Of a stretch of DNA of 64,000 nucleotides, positions 60,128 through 64,000 are shown one piece after another (within the stretch, counting starts at the first letter, position 1; each line of letters starts with the position of its first letter). Below the pieces are notes generated by a model. That model searched no databases and was not told where the DNA came from. It saw only the letters and a list, made by a program, of their open reading frames with translations. The stretch is from Sipunculus nudus (Eukaryota > Annelida > Sipuncula > Golfingiida > Sipunculidae). The translations under genes were made by a program, and so were the position numbers. Where the stretch lies: contig CM049316.1 of assembly GCA_026874595.1 (NCBI GenBank), positions 60,273,676-60,337,675 of the forward strand. Direction: 5' to 3'.

Positions 60128-62822
60128 TTAAAAATACTTAAAACTGTTCATATCCTTTTAAAGCATGCTATTCACCTACTTTTATTCTGTAGAATTTATG
60201 TCATTTTCGGCTTACTCGATCTGCGCGCATACTAATGAACTGCTGGAAATTCCTGCTACGAGGAGATTCGTATACCCCCCCCCCCCCCCCCGTCACGGTG
60301 GGATTAGTTTGTTTTTATACAAGCTGTTAGTAAACACGGTACATGTGCTCAGGTTGACAAACAGGAAAAGTTTGTGTTCAGAGGTACGTCCCAGGTGCAG
60401 CCGTACCAGATCTCTTTTCGTGTAACCGTTGCTTTCTCTTGGTCTGAACACCAGAATGCACACGGAGTAAAGAATTGTAATCAGTAATGGGAGCGTGGTA
60501 TCGCTTTTCGCATGCAGCTACAAATTTTAAACATGCGACACCCGCTCTCGTTTGCCTGATAACACCGTTTCTGGCACATGGCCAATATTCAGGCCAACGA
60601 CAGCGGGTGTCCTGCATGGAGCAATTAGGGGCGTAATCTGGAGGTAGTTGACGACCAATGTGCGGACGTTTAAAGGTTAGCAGTGGTTGGTGGTGAGAAA
60701 ATATGAAGAATAATTTGTCTGGTTTATCTGATTGATCTGATTTTCCCGAATATGGCCTTGCTGGACGTGTTTGGACAGGTTAGGTAAACCTAATACATGT
60801 AGCACGTAGTGGTGTTAGGTACAGTCAGCATGGCATCAAGAATAAAGACTGGACCCTGAAGGGATGGCTGGTGCAAAGTGTGACGTCACAGACAAAATTT
60901 AGAAATGACTAGCAATACATGTTTTTATTCTTTACTGAAAATCTGGACCTGACAGGCAGAAATACTAAGCTTTTGATGAGCTTTAGAAATTTTTAGTCAC
61001 AGGGGTTTTCTCTGAGGTTGACATCGAGTTGACAATAGCCTTTGAACAAATCACACAACCTCATGTTTTTTTGAGTAAAAATAAATAAAAAAGTTGTTCC
61101 TCCAGGAATTCGATACAGTTTATGCAAAATCTATGTTAACATTTTTTTTACAGGCAAGTGTGTTATATAATTATATAATGAGTTTTGGAAAACGTTTGCT
61201 TGAGCACATAAAATGAACAAAGCGGACAGCCTATACGACTTGGAAAAAAGTATTTTTTAGCTTGTGCGAACAAGGACAGTTTTTTGCAGAAAGGCGTCAG
61301 ATATCGGAAAAGGCCCATTTAATGACGTCAAGAGTATATTTACATCACACGCACTGGATGGATATAAAAATATCTGAAAATACCTTTGAGGTACCTCTTT
61401 GAACCACTGTCATTATGGAAATGCATGAAGAAAAACATGGAAGCCGCGAGGAATTTCTTCATGCATAGAAGCCATAAGCTAGAAAAGATGTTAGCCTTTT
61501 ATTTTTAAAGTAAACATCAAAGAGTTTTTATTAGATTGTATAGGCTGAGATATTTTTAGATATGATTGAAAAGAGATTGTGCCCTTAGTGTTTAGAAACA
61601 TTTGTTTTACATAATACAATATATATTTATATATAGGGTGCATCCCTGTTGCCCAAATTTTCACAGGAAACAAAGCCCATGACATCAGGCAAAACTACCA
61701 CGATTTTCTTAAACAGTTCTTATTCACATATTATTTACAGTGTTTATGTTACTTGAAACATAGCAGGAGATTGTTACTCACCGATGCAGTTGAGTGTAAA
61801 TACAGTGTTGTATACACACGCACCATCACCCCCCCCCCAAACACACACACAAATACATATATATATTTAAATATATATATAAATATATATATATATATTA
61901 TAAATATATACATATATTCATATAACAGCATATAATAAACCACTTCACTGATTTCCGGGTGACAGCAATTACGACACGTGCCTGGGGTACTTGGATTTTG
62001 TCTCCCAGGGTACAGTACAACATTGCGTCAGTGTCCGGTGTTGATAAAACATATTACAACTGACGAACATCGGCATGGCTCGGATATGACAATATTTTCC
62101 ATCTCAGTGGTTCGGCATATCAGAGAATGTACCAGACCATCAGGATTTAACTGAACCCAATCTCTTTTTATTGAAAACCAATGTTTCCAGTTCTCTAGTA
62201 ATTTGACAATAGACTACGCAGAATCGGACTCAAAAGTGATGTTTAGGGTTTGTGGGCGTCACAATCTGACCCCCACATTGCACTGCGGCTTCTACATAAA
62301 TAGATGGTGTTGGTAAAAATGCAGTGCAGATGGTTATGTTGAATACAAATTATTTCAAGGAAAATTCCATAAACGTGGATGTTTTTGTGGTAAGGACTTA
62401 GGGGAATAAGTAATATTTTGCAAGAATGCGCCTGTGAAATGTAAACAGAAAGTGTTTTCGTGAAATGTAACAAATTTGATTTTTAAGTTTGACAGTTGAG
62501 ACAAGTAGTCAAACAGTGCCTACCAAGACGAGATTCGTTTTGATTAGAAACGATCTCTGGAGGAAAGGGTGGTTGGAGAACAGCAATGTTTACCACATCT
62601 TCGTACACATTTTACTATTTTGTAATGTCTAAGTTCACGACGGGTCGCTCACGTGGGAGATAACTAGATGACGTAATCGCTCTTTTGATCTTTTGCTGGG
62701 ATCGGAGTCAGACCCTATTAAAACGAAATCGGGGACGGGCGCTATTAAAATTTTGCCGGACCTTCTTTTAAACTCCTGGGAAATTCCGGTGCCACTAATT
62801 TCGATCCCCGGGCGTCTGCTAA

Positions 62823-62825
<3 letters not shown>
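60128..62825. other. Intergenic sequence
   Basis: Contains a C run near 60277-60290, a mixed (CA)n/(TA)n tract at 61840-61925 with a C run before it, and otherwise AT-rich sequence with no gene recognised. Confidence 0.5.

Positions 62826-62872
<47 letters not shown>
62826..62872. repeat. (TA)n microsatellite
   Basis: About 23 TA units followed by a few TATG units. Confidence 0.95.
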
Positions 62873-62881
<9 letters not shown>

Positions 62882-64000
62882 AATGTATGTATGTTTGTAA
62901 CTGCATACACCGTGTATAACATTAATAGTCAGCTTACATTGTCACATAAAACAATGACTTTATTATCGAGTAATTTAATGATGACGTCATCGCGGATCAA
63001 ATGACAAAAGAAAAACTATAAGGTACACATTTGTCAGGTCGATAATGACACAGTTAACACTGTTTTATTAGAGGTGTAATGTGACTGGATGGATTTATAA
63101 CGGGCTATGAAACCGATTTTCTTCATCAGGCGTAGCCACTCAGGGAATCCATTTGTTAACATGCCTTACTTTGCCGATATGTAGACGCCTCCATGTTTTA
63201 CGACATTTACGTTTGCTCCGCCCTCTTGCCCCCAACACCATAATTTAGTCTTTATCCGCCATTGGCGCCCGGCATACAAATATTTACACCGACACCTATA
63301 TGTCATTTCGTGTAACACAAATAGATATTCCTGGATTTAATTCCATATACCTTGTGTACCATGGTTTTCGTTACATCTGATGTCGAATATAATGATAGTA
63401 AAATATTAGTGGTAAAAAAATATTCTGTAATTAAAGGGGCTATTCCGATATCTGACGTTTATTAACTCAAGATAATCTCCTGCACCTTTGCTAAAAAATA
63501 AATCAGGAAAACGCCGATCCCATATAACAGAAGCTGTTTCTTTTGATTATAATCATGTGTTTGTAACATGGGGGAAGGGGCAACATGATCAAAACACATT
63601 CTGTGTCCCTATGGTGACTATAGGCAGAGGAAGTAGGGTTTTGCAAATGGCGTTTTGCAAATAGTGACCTTTCAACTTTCGCACATGCATGTGCAACCTA
63701 CCATGTGTGATTGTTAACATTAGCGCATGTACTATGTTTACTAACATGTTTTAGATAGACAAGGTCATGCATCCGTCACAGAGGCGTTATTAGAACCATT
63801 CTTTGCAGAAATTATCAACAGTTCATCAGCATGTAAGCAGAGTAAATCAGAAGTTCTACAGATTAGGGAGGTTAGTGGCTGGCTTTAAAAGTATTAGTGT
63901 TCCCATTAATTTCGAATTCCAGTAGAGAATTTGATATTCCATTTTTGCGACAGAAAAAGAGATAAAAATGACAAATTTATCACATTTATTTGTAATTTAT
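62873..64000. other. Intergenic sequence to the window end
   Basis: No gene, RNA or repeat recognised. Confidence 0.5.

Overview
The window is eukaryotic nuclear DNA: AT-rich, with spliced genes, long introns, LINE, LTR and SINE debris, and many AT and mononucleotide microsatellites. The only host gene I can support is the 3' part of a ZNF423/ZNF521 (Drosophila OAZ) type multi-zinc-finger transcription factor on the + strand. The repeat types (tandem-cored elements with subterminal inverted repeats, GACCACCT-type fragments, tRNA-derived SINEs) suggest a lophotrochozoan, most likely a bivalve mollusc. That assignment is inference and was not tested by a search.

Layout. 1-22 kb: the ZNF423/521-like gene. 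Four coding exons (3697-6824, 12788-12850, 13590-13720, 20520-21098) join in one frame and encode the last 1299 residues with about 26 C2H2 fingers; upstream exons lie outside the window. Its introns hold large non-autonomous repeats: a 3.9 kb element (8313-12205) with a second element (9021-10031) nested in it, and a third at 15145-16576. 22-36 kb: intergenic DNA with a truncated copy of that third element, a SINE, a broken minus-strand LINE with target-site duplications (24838-28592), a solo LTR (29267-29709) and more tandem-cored elements (30213-33780). 36.6-41.4 kb: a recent 5'-truncated L1/Tx1-like LINE with an open 1254-residue ORF2, a 41-nt poly(A) tail and a 15-bp target-site duplication, sitting inside an older repeat. 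41-64 kb: no host gene seen. It contains microsatellites, an LTR flanked by TA microsatellite, a terminal-inverted-repeat element carrying a Penelope-type GIY-YIG remnant (53891-54994), a tandem array (56860-58130), a pogo/Tigger-like MITE (58247-58431) and a tRNA-derived SINE (59715-60127).

The most interesting structure is the set of tandem-cored elements. Three unrelated-looking families share one plan: an inverted-repeat block near the 5' end, a tandem-repeat core, the matching inverted block near the 3' end, a short hairpin, and a terminal TAGTT or TTGTT. This is the architecture of Helentron-associated non-autonomous rolling-circle elements. Several of the tandem cores, in otherwise different families, also carry the same 12-bp palindrome GGTGGCGCCACC at a fixed place in the unit. 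I find no obvious sequence reason for this sharing.
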